Positions 33,488 to 42,601 of a DNA stretch of 64,000 nucleotides are shown in pieces. This DNA is from JANNHP01 sp031404455 (GTDB taxonomy: Bacteria; Planctomycetota; JAJSAM01; JAJVHW01), in the NCBI GenBank assembly GCA_031404455.1, contig JANNHP010000312.1, forward strand, positions 32,485 through 96,484, read 5' to 3'. The stretch's first letter is position 1, and each line of letters starts with the position of its first letter. Both the position numbers and the translations under genes were made by a program. The notes beneath the pieces are model-generated. The model was given only the letters and a program-made list of their open reading frames with translations. It had not been told where the DNA came from and made no database searches.

Positions 33488-34965
33488 GATGGGGACTCCT
33501 CTCCCGGTCCGGGCGCACCCACGCGGAACATTACGGCCTGGGAGCCCGCCGCGTCCGCCGCAGCGAGCGTAGCGATGTGCTCTGCGAGGGCACCGTGGCC
33601 CATCTGCGCGAGCCACGGAAGCGGAGACACGCTCCTATCCTGCGGTTCGCCGCCGGGGAAGAGCGAGGCGAGGAGCTTCGAGCGTCGCGAATCGGCCGCC
33701 AGCGCCCGCTCCTTCGCTTCGCGCCGAAGCGCGTCGCCGTACGCCTCGACGCCATGCACCAGCGCCGCGTGCCGCCGCTGCACGGCCGCGGATCCCTCTG
33801 ACGGCGCCTTCGCGACGAGTTCGCGGAGCGCTGCGACTTCGGCGGGCTCGGGCGCGTCGTCGCGCGCGTCGAGGTCTCTCAGTCCGGCTTCCGAAAGACT
33901 TGCGGGATCGATGCCCAGCGCCCGGCAGCGGCGTTCGTCGCCCGCGGTGAAGAAGAGCCAGGACGTGCGCGCGACGAGCGCCGGCTGCGGCACTCCGAGG
34001 AAAGCGTGCAGCTCCGCGAGCCGCTCGCAGTAGCGAATCTCCGACGGACCGCAGACCTGCGCCGCGACGGGAAGGGCGACGTCCTGAGCGAGCACGCGCG
34101 TGACGACGTTCCACGAGAACGCTGAGTCGGGGAGCGAGCGCATCTCGTCCGTCGAGAGAATCGAGCCGTCCTCGACGCGCCACTCGTTGCCGGCGCGCTC
34201 GACCTTCAGCCGCCGCCCCGTGTTCTCGACGAGGAAGAAGAGTTCGTCGCGAGCGAGTTCGATCGACGGGGGCTGGCCGAGCGCCGCGGCGATCTCCTCC
34301 GCGGCGCGGATACGCGCCGCGAACTCGCCGGGACGCTCGATCTCGAAGTCCACTACCGGCCTCGCGAACGAGCGCAGCGTCTGCGGCTCGACGACGACGA
34401 GTCCGTGCGGCCCGAGGACGCGCAGGAGGATGCGCGAGAACCACGACCCCATCGTGTCGTCCGCCGAGGGCTCGATCGCCGCGAGGAGATCGTCGCGCGA
34501 CGGGCCCTGCGCAAGCCGCGCCCGCAATGTGCCCACGAGGGCGGTCGCCTCGGCGGGCACCAGCACGTGCGAGAGCATGGTGCGGTCGCCGGCGAGCGGG
34601 ACGCGCAGCGTCTCGACGCCGTCGCCGAGCGCCATCGCCACGTGATCGCATTCCGCGTGGTCGTGATCCTCGGACGCGTTCCAGAACACGGCGACCGCGG
34701 GAACGCCGTGGTCCGCGGAGATCCTCCGCGCGAGCGCGATGGCGTGACACGCCTTCGCCCAGACGAGTCCCGGCCCCGCGAGGAGCACGGGCTGCTGTCC
34801 TGCGACGACGACGACCGAGCGGCGCTCTGCGATCCGGCGCGCCGCGGCGACGGATTCGGACGGAGCGCCGAGCGCCTCGAGGCGCGCCGCGATCGCCGCC
34901 GAGACCTCCGCCCGAGGCATCTCGCGCGCCGACGCGCGGCGGACGGCCGTCTCGATCTGACTCAT
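33484..34965 (-). CDS. bshC: Bacillithiol cysteine ligase BshC
   Basis: 493 residues, somewhat shorter than most BshC (about 530). Signature blocks are GQQPVLLAGPGLVWAK near residue 55 and AVFWNASEDHDHAE near residue 91, with a C-terminal region ending PLPWLAQM. BshC adds cysteine to glucosaminyl-malate to finish bacillithiol. Start ATG 34965 overlaps the stop of the methyltransferase gene. With bshB1 and bshA downstream, the complete three-step route is encoded here. Confidence 0.94.
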   Translation of the reverse strand: MSQIETAVRRASAREMPRAEVSAAIAARLEALGAPSESVAAARRIAERRSVVVVAGQQPVLLAGPGLVWAKACHAIALARRISADHGVPAVAVFWNASEDHDHAECDHVAMALGDGVETLRVPLAGDRTMLSHVLVPAEATALVGTLRARLAQGPSRDDLLAAIEPSADDTMGSWFSRILLRVLGPHGLVVVEPQTLRSFARPVVDFEIERPGEFAARIRAAEEIAAALGQPPSIELARDELFFLVENTGRRLKVERAGNEWRVEDGSILSTDEMRSLPDSAFSWNVVTRVLAQDVALPVAAQVCGPSEIRYCERLAELHAFLGVPQPALVARTSWLFFTAGDERRCRALGIDPASLSEAGLRDLDARDDAPEPAEVAALRELVAKAPSEGSAAVQRRHAALVHGVEAYGDALRREAKERALAADSRRSKLLASLFPGGEPQDRSVSPLPWLAQMGHGALAEHIATLAAADAAGSQAVMFRVGAPGPGEESPS

Positions 34966-35699
34966 TGCGCCACCCCCGCGAGCACCAGGCGGTCCGCGTC
35001 GTCGCTCCAGACGCCGCCGGCGAGGTCGCCGTGGACGGAGACGGCGCGCAGGCCCGCCGCCGCGAGCATCGCCGTCATCTCCTCCCTGCCGTAGAGGCGC
35101 ACCGATTCCTTCCAGCGGTCCACGCGCTTGCCGTCGGCGCCGCGCACCTCGACCTCCTTCTCCACGCGCCCGTCCTTGATGCAGCGGTGCTCGCGGACGG
35201 TGCGATCGCCCATCGTGCGCTCGGACGACGCCACGAGCGTCGCCGCGACGCGCGGCGCGCTGAGGAAGTCGAGGACGAACGTGCCGCCCGGGCGCAGCAC
35301 GCGGCGGACCTCCGAGAGGTGCGCGCGGTCGCCTTCGTCGTCGAAGTAGCCGAACGACGTGAAGAGGGAGACAACGTGCGCGAAGGATCCGCCCGCGAAC
35401 GGAAGGTGCCGGAAGTCCGCTCGCACGCAACGCGCGCCGCCGCGCCGCCGCGCCTCGGCGAGGAGTTCCTCCGAGTAGTCGATGGCGAAGACGTCCGCGC
35501 CGAGCGCCGCGAAGGCGCGCGCGTGGCGCCCCGCTCCGCAGCCGGCGTCGAGGAGCCGCGCGCCCGGCGCGACGCCGAGCAGCGACGCGACGAACTTCGC
35601 CTCGCGTTCCGCGGAGGCGTCGTCGCGGTGCGCGTAGACGTCGAGGTAGGCGCGGCGGAACGCCTTCGTCCACCATTCGGCGCCCGCTCGAGCGGTCAC
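34962..35699 (-). CDS. SAM-dependent methyltransferase embedded in the bacillithiol operon
   Basis: 245 residues from GTG 35699 (overlapping the pyrF stop by four bases). The class I SAM-binding motif is LLDAGCGAGRHARAFA near residue 50, followed by AIDYSEELLAEAR, FTSFGYFDD and VRRVLRPGGTFVLDF. Overlaps on both sides tie its expression to pyrF and bshC. In green sulfur bacteria bacillithiol is N-methylated by a SAM methyltransferase; this gene is a candidate for an equivalent step. That is inference from position only. Confidence 0.85.
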   Translation of the reverse strand: MTARAGAEWWTKAFRRAYLDVYAHRDDASAEREAKFVASLLGVAPGARLLDAGCGAGRHARAFAALGADVFAIDYSEELLAEARRRGGARCVRADFRHLPFAGGSFAHVVSLFTSFGYFDDEGDRAHLSEVRRVLRPGGTFVLDFLSAPRVAATLVASSERTMGDRTVREHRCIKDGRVEKEVEVRGADGKRVDRWKESVRLYGREEMTAMLAAAGLRAVSVHGDLAGGVWSDDADRLVLAGVAQ

Positions 35700-36610
35700 G
35701 CGGCTCTCGGGCCTCCGGTCGCGGCGGCGAGGGCGTCGCTCATCTCGTAGACGGCCGCGGCGACGGAGTCGCGCCAGCGCTTGTCGCCGAAACGCTCCGC
35801 GTGCGCGCCCGCGCGGAACGCGAACGTGAGGCCGCGAGAGCTGTTGACGATGGCGCCCGAGCCGTCGGGAAGGAACGCCTTCGCGCTGTCCTGCGCGGTC
35901 GCGCCCTGGGCGCCGTAGCCGGGGACGAGCAGCGGCGTCCTTGGCATCGCCGCGCGAAGCTCCGAGAGCTCGTCGGGGAACGTCGCGCCCGTGACCGCGC
36001 CGACCGAGGAGAGTCCGCACCTGCCGACGAGCGAAGGGTCGGCGCCGATCTCCTTCACCATCTTCGCCACGCGGCGCGAGAGCGGCGCGTCGCCGGTTGA
36101 GAGGTCCTGCAGGTCGGTCGATCCCGGGTTGCTCGTCTTCACGAGGACGAAGAGCCCCTTGCCCGCGGCGCGGCAGTGCGTGAGGTACGGCTCGAGCGAG
36201 TCGCGGCCCATGTACGGATTGACGGTGATCGCGTCGGCGCCGATGAGTCCGAAGTGCCCCTCGGCGTACGCCTCGGCGGTCGAGCCGATGTCGCCGCGCT
36301 TCACGTCGGCGATGACGAGGAGGCCCTTCTCCTGTGCCGCGATCACCGTCTCGTGGTAGGCGCGGAAGCCCGCGGCGCCGAGCGCCTCGAAGAACGCGAT
36401 CTGCGGCTTGACCACGGGGACGATCGGCGCGATCACGGTGATCAGCTCGCGTGCCCAGTTCGAGATGGCGAGCGCCTGCTCGTTCGGCGTGTCACGCTTC
36501 GGTTTGAACTCCGCGGGGAGGAGGTTCACGCGCGGGTCGATCCCGACGCACACGGCCGAGCGCTTCTCGCGGCACGCGTTCGTCAGGCGGTCGGCGAAGT
36601 TGGTGGCCAT
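35696..36610 (-). CDS. pyrF: Orotidine 5'-phosphate decarboxylase, type 2
   Basis: 304 residues, the length of the long (type 2) PyrF group. The catalytic block DVKRGDIGSTAEAYAEG has the Asp-Lys-Asp set at residues 102-107, and VCVGIDPR marks the first strand. It makes UMP from OMP. It starts six bases after the amidotransferase gene and overlaps the methyltransferase. No other pyr genes are adjacent. Confidence 0.95.
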   Translation of the reverse strand: MATNFADRLTNACREKRSAVCVGIDPRVNLLPAEFKPKRDTPNEQALAISNWARELITVIAPIVPVVKPQIAFFEALGAAGFRAYHETVIAAQEKGLLVIADVKRGDIGSTAEAYAEGHFGLIGADAITVNPYMGRDSLEPYLTHCRAAGKGLFVLVKTSNPGSTDLQDLSTGDAPLSRRVAKMVKEIGADPSLVGRCGLSSVGAVTGATFPDELSELRAAMPRTPLLVPGYGAQGATAQDSAKAFLPDGSGAIVNSSRGLTFAFRAGAHAERFGDKRWRDSVAAAVYEMSDALAAATGGPRAA

Positions 36611-36616
36611 GGCGCG

Positions 36617-37201
36617 TCACACCATCGCCGCGAGGGCGTCCGCGAGGAAGTTCGCGAGGAGCGCCGGGCCGCTCGGCGTGAGGTAGGACTCGGGGTGGAA
36701 CTGGACGCCCTCGATCGGCAGTTCGCGGTGCCGGAGGCCCATCAGCTCCCCCGAAGCGGTGCGCGCGGTCGCGACGAGTTCCTCCGGCAACGGTTCGGCG
36801 ACGACGAGGGAGTGGTATCGCATGGCGACGAGCGGACTCGGGAGACCCCTGAGCACGCCGCGGCCGTCGTGGAGGACGTCGCTCGTCTTCCCGTGCACGG
36901 GCGAGGGCGCGCGGACGACGCTCCCCCCGAACGCGACTCCGATCGCCTGGTGCCCGAGACACACGCCGAGGAGAGGGATGCGCAGCCCGGCGGCCGCGCG
37001 GACGAGGCCGACGGAGATCCCGGCCTCGCGCGGCGTGCACGGCCCCGGGGAGAGGACGATCGCGGAGGGCTCGAGCGCGAGCGCGCCGGCGACGGACACG
37101 GCGTCGTTGCGCCGCACCATCACCTCGGCGCCGAGCGCCGCGAGCGTCTGCACGAGGTTCCAGGCGAACGAGTCGTAGTTGTCGACGATGAGCACGCGCA
37201 C
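36617..37201 (-). CDS. Glutamine amidotransferase subunit of anthranilate or aminodeoxychorismate synthase
   Basis: 194 residues from GTG 37201, with GAAGG upstream; ATG 37237 would add 12 unconserved residues. Class I amidotransferase motifs are intact: DNYDSFAWNLVQ, LSPGPCTP, GVCLGHQ with nucleophile Cys81, and FHPESYLT with His169/Glu171. It supplies ammonia for anthranilate (TrpG) or for 4-amino-4-deoxychorismate (PabA). The synthase subunit is not in this window, so the choice stays open. Confidence 0.9.
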   Translation of the reverse strand: MRVLIVDNYDSFAWNLVQTLAALGAEVMVRRNDAVSVAGALALEPSAIVLSPGPCTPREAGISVGLVRAAAGLRIPLLGVCLGHQAIGVAFGGSVVRAPSPVHGKTSDVLHDGRGVLRGLPSPLVAMRYHSLVVAEPLPEELVATARTASGELMGLRHRELPIEGVQFHPESYLTPSGPALLANFLADALAAMV

Positions 37202-37291
37202 GCCGCGACCTTCGCACGCCGCGGCACGTGTCCGCAAGTGCGGGGAGTCGGGGGGCGTGACGAACTCCCTCGCGCGCGCCGACGCGTCGCC

Positions 37292-39490
37292 TCAGGCCTG
37301 CTCGGCGGGCAGCGGCGCGCCGAGCGGCAGCGTGAACGCGAAGATGCTGCCGCCGCTGCGCGCCGGCTCGTACCAGATCGTCCCGCCCTGGCGCTCGAGG
37401 ATCGCGCGCGCCATCGGGAGACCGAGCCCGAGGCCCGGCGGCTTGTCGGTGAGGACGTCGCCGAGCTGCTTGAACTTGTCAAAGATCACCGCGCGCAGGT
37501 GTTCGGGGATGCCGGCGCCGCGATCGCGCACGTCGATGCGCGCAGCGTCGCCGACGTGGCGGATCGCTACGTGGACCTCCGTGCCCTCGGGTGCGAACTT
37601 CGCCGCGTTCGAGAGGAGCGCGTCGAACACGCGCGCGATCCACCGGGCGTCGGCGCGCGCCGGAGCCATGCCCTCGTCCACGAGCAGACGGACCGAGATT
37701 CCGCGCGCGACGAAGCTCGGCCGGTTGCGCTGGTACGACGCGACGAGGCACTCCTTCATGTCGAGCGTGCCCGCGGTCATGTCGACCTTGCCCGCCTCGA
37801 TCCGCGAGAGGTCGAGGAGCGTCTGGACCATCTCCGTCAGGCGCGCCGCCTCGCGGTGGATGATCGTCGAGAACTCCGTGCGCTCCGCCGCGGACGCGGG
37901 CGCCGAGTCGCCGGCGATCCCGGCGAGGATCTCCGCGAAGCTGGAGATGGACGTGAGCGGCGTCAGGAGCTCGTGGCTCATCGACGAGAGGAAGTCGTCC
38001 TTCAGCCGGTCGAGCACCTGCAGGTCGCGGCACGCCTGCTCGAGTTCGCGCGTCCTCTCGGCGACCTTGCGCTCGAGGTCACGGTTCAGCGTCTCGACGC
38101 GCGCGAAGAGCCGCGAGTTCTCGAGCGCCACCGCCGCCTGCGACGCGATCGCGGTGAGGAACCTGAGGCGCATCGCGACGTCGTGGTCGAGCGACCCGGT
38201 CGGCAGGTACGCGACGATCGCGCCGAGGACCTCGGTCTGGTGGACGAGCGGCGCCACGAGCGCGAGCAGCGGCGCCTCCGCGGCGCAACCCGGCGCCGGG
38301 TCGGAGCCGTCCCGGGAGAGCTCGATCTGGAAGGCGCGGCGTTCGAGCACCCGCTGGAGGATGCCCGGATCGGTCCGTCCGCCGCGGGCCAGCGGGTCCC
38401 TGCTGAAGCCCTGCACCATGCGTTCGACGAGCGAGTCGCCGCCGTCGCCGACGAGGAGGACGCTGCCGAGCGACGAGCCGACCGTCCGGAGCGACGCGTC
38501 GAGGATGCGCTTGAGGAGGCGGTCGCCGTTCAGCTCGGAGGAGACGACGACGCCGGTCTCGTGGAGGGCGGCGAGCTGCCTCACGTGGTCGCCGAGGCGG
38601 TGCTTCACCTCGTTCAGCTCGGAGACGAGCTCCGCCGACGCGATGTGGGTGTCGACCGCGCGCTCGAGCAGCTTCTCGACATCGGGCGTGTCGTCGTCGC
38701 CGTCCTTCGCGACCTCGATGATCGTGTCGGTCCGCTGCATGTCGGGGCCCGCGCCGACGAGCTCGGCGCTCGCCCACACGACACCCGTGGTCGGCTCGGG
38801 CGACGGGACGGGCGGTGTCGGCGCGGAGCGCGCCGTGGCGGACCTGCCGAGCGCCGCGAGCCGCTCGCGCAGCACCTCGCGGGCGGCGGCGGGGTCGCCG
38901 ATGCGGTACTCGCGCGCGATGTTCGACATCATCCCCGAGCAGACCTCGGTGAACGCCTCGAACACTCCGTTGCCCGTCGTCGCGATCGTCTGGAAGTCGG
39001 GAACCCCGCGCGAGTTGAGCGTCGTCCGGAGCCGCGCCGCGGGCGCGGCTCCCGGCGCGTCGCGCTTGTTGTACTGGAGCACGAGCGGGACGCTCTCGGG
39101 GTCGAGACTGTTCGCCTCGAGGTTCTCGCGCAGCGTGACGAGCGACTTCACGTTGTCCTCGAACGCCTCGGAGCGCGAGTCGGCGACGAAGATGACCGCG
39201 TCGGCGCCGCGCAGCACGTAGCGGCGCGTCAGGTTGTACTTCACCTGCCCCGGCACGGTGAACGCCTGGAGCTTCACCTGGTAGCCCGAGATCGAGCCGA
39301 GCGCGATCGGCAGGAAGTCGAAGAAGAGCGTGCGGTCGCCCTCGGTGTTGAGCGACACGAGCTCGATCCGCCGCTCCGGGTCGATGACCCGGTGGACGTA
39401 TTTCAGGCTCGTCGTCTTGCCGGAGAGTGCGGTGCCGTAATAGACGATCTTCGCGTTGATCGTCTTGTCCCGAACGTTGATCAGGCTCAT
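37292..39490 (-). CDS. MglA-type small GTPase fused to a GAF-sensor histidine kinase
   Basis: 732 residues. Residues 1-200 are an MglA/Ras-like GTPase with P-loop GTALSGKTT (19-27), VPGQVKYN (79-86) and NKRD (141-144). A charged linker leads to a GAF-like domain (about 300-460), a coiled coil (465-495), HisKA with SHELLTPL (His506), and an ATPase domain with N box LLSNAAKF (626-632), DRGAGIPE and GLGLGLPMA. MglA normally works as a separate polarity switch; here GTP state could directly control kinase output. No cognate response regulator or MglB-like GAP gene adjoins it. It is the probable first gene of the bacillithiol operon, 90 bases from the next gene. Confidence 0.92.
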   Translation of the reverse strand: MSLINVRDKTINAKIVYYGTALSGKTTSLKYVHRVIDPERRIELVSLNTEGDRTLFFDFLPIALGSISGYQVKLQAFTVPGQVKYNLTRRYVLRGADAVIFVADSRSEAFEDNVKSLVTLRENLEANSLDPESVPLVLQYNKRDAPGAAPAARLRTTLNSRGVPDFQTIATTGNGVFEAFTEVCSGMMSNIAREYRIGDPAAAREVLRERLAALGRSATARSAPTPPVPSPEPTTGVVWASAELVGAGPDMQRTDTIIEVAKDGDDDTPDVEKLLERAVDTHIASAELVSELNEVKHRLGDHVRQLAALHETGVVVSSELNGDRLLKRILDASLRTVGSSLGSVLLVGDGGDSLVERMVQGFSRDPLARGGRTDPGILQRVLERRAFQIELSRDGSDPAPGCAAEAPLLALVAPLVHQTEVLGAIVAYLPTGSLDHDVAMRLRFLTAIASQAAVALENSRLFARVETLNRDLERKVAERTRELEQACRDLQVLDRLKDDFLSSMSHELLTPLTSISSFAEILAGIAGDSAPASAAERTEFSTIIHREAARLTEMVQTLLDLSRIEAGKVDMTAGTLDMKECLVASYQRNRPSFVARGISVRLLVDEGMAPARADARWIARVFDALLSNAAKFAPEGTEVHVAIRHVGDAARIDVRDRGAGIPEHLRAVIFDKFKQLGDVLTDKPPGLGLGLPMARAILERQGGTIWYEPARSGGSIFAFTLPLGAPLPAEQA

Positions 39491-39589
39491 GCCACCTCGG
39501 TGCGGGCTGGAAACGACTCCTCCTCATCGTCCCGCCGCACCCCCCGGCGTTAGCCGGACGGACCGGCTCCCGCGAGCTAGCTTCCTCGC

Positions 39590-40723
39590 GTGGACGAGAT
39601 CTACCTCGACGCGAACGCCTCCTCCCCCCTGCGCGCGGAGAGTCGCGCGGCGCTCCTCGCCGTCCTCGACCTCGGGCCGGGCAACGCGTCCTCGCCGCAC
39701 GGGGCGGGCCGGCGCCTTCGCAAGGCGCTCGGCGACGCCCGCGAGTCGGTCGCGGCGCTCGTCGGAGCGCGGCCGGCGGAGATCGTCTTCACGTCGGGCG
39801 CGACCGAGTCGAACGCTCTCGCGATCCTCGGCACGCTCGCCGCTACGCCGGGGGCGCTCGTCGCGACGCGGGCCGAGCACGCGTCGGTCGTGCGGGTCGC
39901 CGAGCGTGTGGCGGCGACGGGCGGCGAGGTCCGGTGGGCGGGCGTGGACCGATGGGGGAGGTACGACGCCGGCGAGGTCGTGACACTCTGCGCGGGCGCG
40001 GCGCTCGTCGCCGCCACGATGGCGCAGTCGGTCACCGGGGCGATCGAGCCGGTCGTCGAGGTCGGGCGACGTCCCGGTCCCACGGCGTTCCACGTCGACG
40101 CCGCGCAGGCCGCGGGGCGGGTCGGCGTGCTGGTCCGCGAGATCGCCGCGACGACTCTCTCCCTCTCGGGCCACAAGATCGGCGGTCCCCAGGGCATCGG
40201 CGCCCTCTACGTGCGGGAGGGGACGGCGTGGCGCAACCCGTTCGGCGAGGGGACGCAGGAGCTGGGACGGCGCGGGGGAACCGAAGCGGTCGCCCTCGCC
40301 GCGGCGTTCGGCGAAGCGGCGCGAGCCGTCCTCCTGGATGCCGGGGGCGAGGCGTCGCGCATGCAGGGCCTCGTCGGGACACTGAGGGACGCCGTCGCCG
40401 CGATGCCCGGCGCCGAGATCGTCACGCCGGCGCAGGGCGCCCTCGCGAACACGCTTCTCGTGGCGTTCGACGGCTGTCCGGGCGACGCCGTGATGGCGGC
40501 GCTCGACGCGCGCGGCATCCGCGTGTCGACCGGATCCGCGTGCGCGAGCGGCGCGCGGCTGCCGCCCGAGGTGCTCCTCGCAGGCGGCCGCTCTCGCGAG
40601 GAGGCGGCGCGCGCGGTCAGGATCTCGGCCTCCTGGGCCACCACGGCAGCGGAGATTCGCGCTCTCGTCGCTGCGCTGCCCGAGGTGCTGACGCGCGTGC
40701 GCGCGGCCCGGCCAACGAGTTAG
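39590..40723 (+). CDS. Cysteine desulfurase (NifS/IscS family)
   Basis: 377 residues from GTG 39590. The aminotransferase class V fold is clear: YLDANASSPL at the start, TSGATESNAL near residue 64, PLP Lys196 in SLSGHKIGGPQG, and the mobile Cys loop STGSACASGA (Cys about 318). It moves sulfur from cysteine to an enzyme persulfide for Fe-S or tRNA sulfur. No scaffold gene (iscU, mnmA) adjoins it. A palindrome AGCCGG-N5-CCGGCT at 39552-39568 lies in the divergent region shared with the GTPase-kinase gene and may be an operator. Confidence 0.93.
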   Translation: MDEIYLDANASSPLRAESRAALLAVLDLGPGNASSPHGAGRRLRKALGDARESVAALVGARPAEIVFTSGATESNALAILGTLAATPGALVATRAEHASVVRVAERVAATGGEVRWAGVDRWGRYDAGEVVTLCAGAALVAATMAQSVTGAIEPVVEVGRRPGPTAFHVDAAQAAGRVGVLVREIAATTLSLSGHKIGGPQGIGALYVREGTAWRNPFGEGTQELGRRGGTEAVALAAAFGEAARAVLLDAGGEASRMQGLVGTLRDAVAAMPGAEIVTPAQGALANTLLVAFDGCPGDAVMAALDARGIRVSTGSACASGARLPPEVLLAGGRSREEAARAVRISASWATTAAEIRALVAALPEVLTRVRAARPTS

Positions 40724-40770
40724 GCGCGTCGCTCAGAGCGAAGAATAATTCTTCGTTCCCGCGACGCGCC
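40723..40770. terminator. Two-tier hairpin between the cysteine desulfurase gene and dnaA
   Basis: Outer arms GGCGCGTCGC (40723-40732) and GCGACGCGCC (40761-40770) are perfectly complementary. Between them lies an unusually AT-rich inner palindrome CGAAGAAT-A-ATTCTTCG (40739-40755). The element starts on the last base of the desulfurase stop codon. It is a good candidate terminator insulating the dnaA promoter, or a cruciform near the origin. No T-run follows. Confidence 0.55.
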
Positions 40771-40867
40771 ATCCGCGCGGCTTCCGGCGCGGTCGCGATT
40801 CGGCGGCTACCTTGGAAGCGAGGATTCGCCTAGCTTTCGTGGCGAAGGACGGGGTGTCACGCGGCTT

Positions 40868-40895
40868 TTGACACGCGCAGCGCGAGGGCTAGAAT
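40868..40895 (+). promoter_or_regulatory. dnaA promoter
   Basis: TTGACA (40868-40873), 16 bases, TAGAAT (40890-40895): a near-consensus sigma-70 promoter. Transcription from about 40902 would give a leader of about 140 bases before GTG 41042. The remaining gene-free bases from 40771 to 41041 show no other clear element and no TTATCCACA-type DnaA box. Confidence 0.8.
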
Positions 40896-41041
40896 TCTCC
40901 ACTGTCGGCGGCGCGACGGCGGCGCGCGGCCCCTCGACGAGAGGGTCCCCGCTCCGGTGTCCAGCGGCCGTTCTTCATCTGAACGAACGTGATTCGCTCA
41001 ATGGGAGACGCGGCCCTCTCGGCCGGTCTTCGGGAGAGGCC

Positions 41042-42601
41042 GTGGACCAGGATCGAGTCGTCGCGCGCCCCGAGGATTGGGCATCGATCGTCGAGGCGCT
41101 GCGAGGGACCGTGAGCCGTCAGCAGTTCGAGACCTGGTTCCGGACGATGCGCCCGGTGTCGCTCGAGCCGGGCCGCTACGTCTTCTCGGTCCCGAACGCG
41201 TTCCTCCGGGACTGGATCCAGGGCTACTACGCCGACCTCTTGCGCAACTGCGTGGCGAGCGCCCTCGGCGCCGCCTCGGCGGCGGGAGCCGACGGCCGTC
41301 CGTCCGAGATCCGGATCGACGTGAGTGCCGGCCCGGACGACGACGCCTCGCCGTCGCAGGGCGCGACCGGTCCGAACGGATCGGCCGCGCCCGACCGGCG
41401 CTCCGCGGCGCCGTCCACGCTGTCCAACCTGGCCACCCTCTGCTCCCCAGCCGAGCCGCGGCGCGAAGCGCTTCCCGTCGCGGGTCGCCGGCGCGGGCAC
41501 GGGCGCGTCCCCCGTCCGCTCGATGACATCCGCGGGCAGCTCTTCGGTCACCCGAAGTACCGCCACTTCCTCTCGGACGTGATCCTGAACGAGGACTACG
41601 TCTTCGACAACTTCGTGCGCGGACCCTCGAACCAGCTCGCACACGCCGCGTCGCTCGCGGTCGCCGACGCGCCCGCGCAGGCCTACAACCCGCTCTTCCT
41701 GCACGGCTCGGTCGGCCTCGGCAAGACGCACCTGCTCCAGGCGATCTGCCAGCGCGTCCTCGCGCGGAGGCCGGACACGCGGATCATCTACCTCTCCTGC
41801 GAGACGTTCGTGAACCAGTTCATCTCCGCGGTGGAGGCGGGCGACCTCGAGGACTTCCGCTACCGCTACCGGCACGCGGACATGCTCCTGATCGACGACA
41901 TCCACTTCCTCGCGAAGAAGGAGCGGACGCAGGAGGAGTTCTTCCACACCTTCAACACTCTCTACAACAGCAAGAAGCAGATCGTGCTCTCCTGCGACAG
42001 CCCGCCGCGCGAGATCCCGACGCTCGAGGACCGCCTCGTCAGCCGCTTCAAGTGGGGCCTGGTCACGGAGATCGAGGAGCCCGACCACGAGACGCGCGTG
42101 TCGATCGTGAGGCGCAAGGCGGAGCGCAAGGGCGTCCAGTTGCCCGACGGCGTCGGCGAGCTCATCGCCGACAACATCGCCACGAACGTGCGCGAGCTCG
42201 AAGGCGCCGTGCTTCGGGTGATCGGCTACGCGTCGCTCAGCGGCAAGCCGCTGACGATGGCGCTCGCGCACGAGGCACTGCGCGACGTCATCCAGCCGAA
42301 GGAGCGCAAGGTCACCATCGAGACGATCCTGCGCACCGTCGCGGACCATTACGGCGTCAAGGCGTCCGAGATCACGGGCCGCCGCCGCCACAAGTCGATC
42401 TCGTCGCCGCGGCAGGTGTGCATGTACCTCGCGCGCCGGCTGACGGAGTACTCGCTCGTCGAGATCGGCGGGCAGTTCGGCGGCCGCGACCACACGACCG
42501 TCATCTACGCCAACGAGAAGATCGCCGGCGAGCTCGAGACGAACCATCGCCTCAAAGAAGACCTCGACACGATCCTGCGCCGCATCCGTTCGGGCGAGTG
42601 A
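41042..42601 (+). CDS. dnaA: Chromosomal replication initiator DnaA
   Basis: 519 residues from GTG 41042, preceded by GGGAGAGG and chosen because domain I (WASIVEALRGTVSRQQFETW) begins just inside. Domain II is an Ala/Pro-rich linker. Domain III has Walker A GSVGLGKTH (about 222-230), Walker B LLIDDIHFL and sensor region LSCDSPPREI. Domain IV carries the DnaA-box helix GGQFGGRDHTTVIYANEK. It melts oriC and loads helicase. The frame is open upstream to 40868, but that stretch overlaps the promoter. Confidence 0.97.
   Translation: MDQDRVVARPEDWASIVEALRGTVSRQQFETWFRTMRPVSLEPGRYVFSVPNAFLRDWIQGYYADLLRNCVASALGAASAAGADGRPSEIRIDVSAGPDDDASPSQGATGPNGSAAPDRRSAAPSTLSNLATLCSPAEPRREALPVAGRRRGHGRVPRPLDDIRGQLFGHPKYRHFLSDVILNEDYVFDNFVRGPSNQLAHAASLAVADAPAQAYNPLFLHGSVGLGKTHLLQAICQRVLARRPDTRIIYLSCETFVNQFISAVEAGDLEDFRYRYRHADMLLIDDIHFLAKKERTQEEFFHTFNTLYNSKKQIVLSCDSPPREIPTLEDRLVSRFKWGLVTEIEEPDHETRVSIVRRKAERKGVQLPDGVGELIADNIATNVRELEGAVLRVIGYASLSGKPLTMALAHEALRDVIQPKERKVTIETILRTVADHYGVKASEITGRRRHKSISSPRQVCMYLARRLTEYSLVEIGGQFGGRDHTTVIYANEKIAGELETNHRLKEDLDTILRRIRSGE

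Noticed and set aside
36176..39553. 1125-codon plus-strand frame across pyrF, the amidotransferase and the GTPase-kinase
   Set aside because: Low-complexity Arg/Asp/Glu translation antisense to three genes with intact motifs.
40868..41041. Extended dnaA N-terminus
   Set aside because: Open in frame, but it would begin within the promoter and adds 58 unconserved residues; GTG 41042 has a ribosome site.
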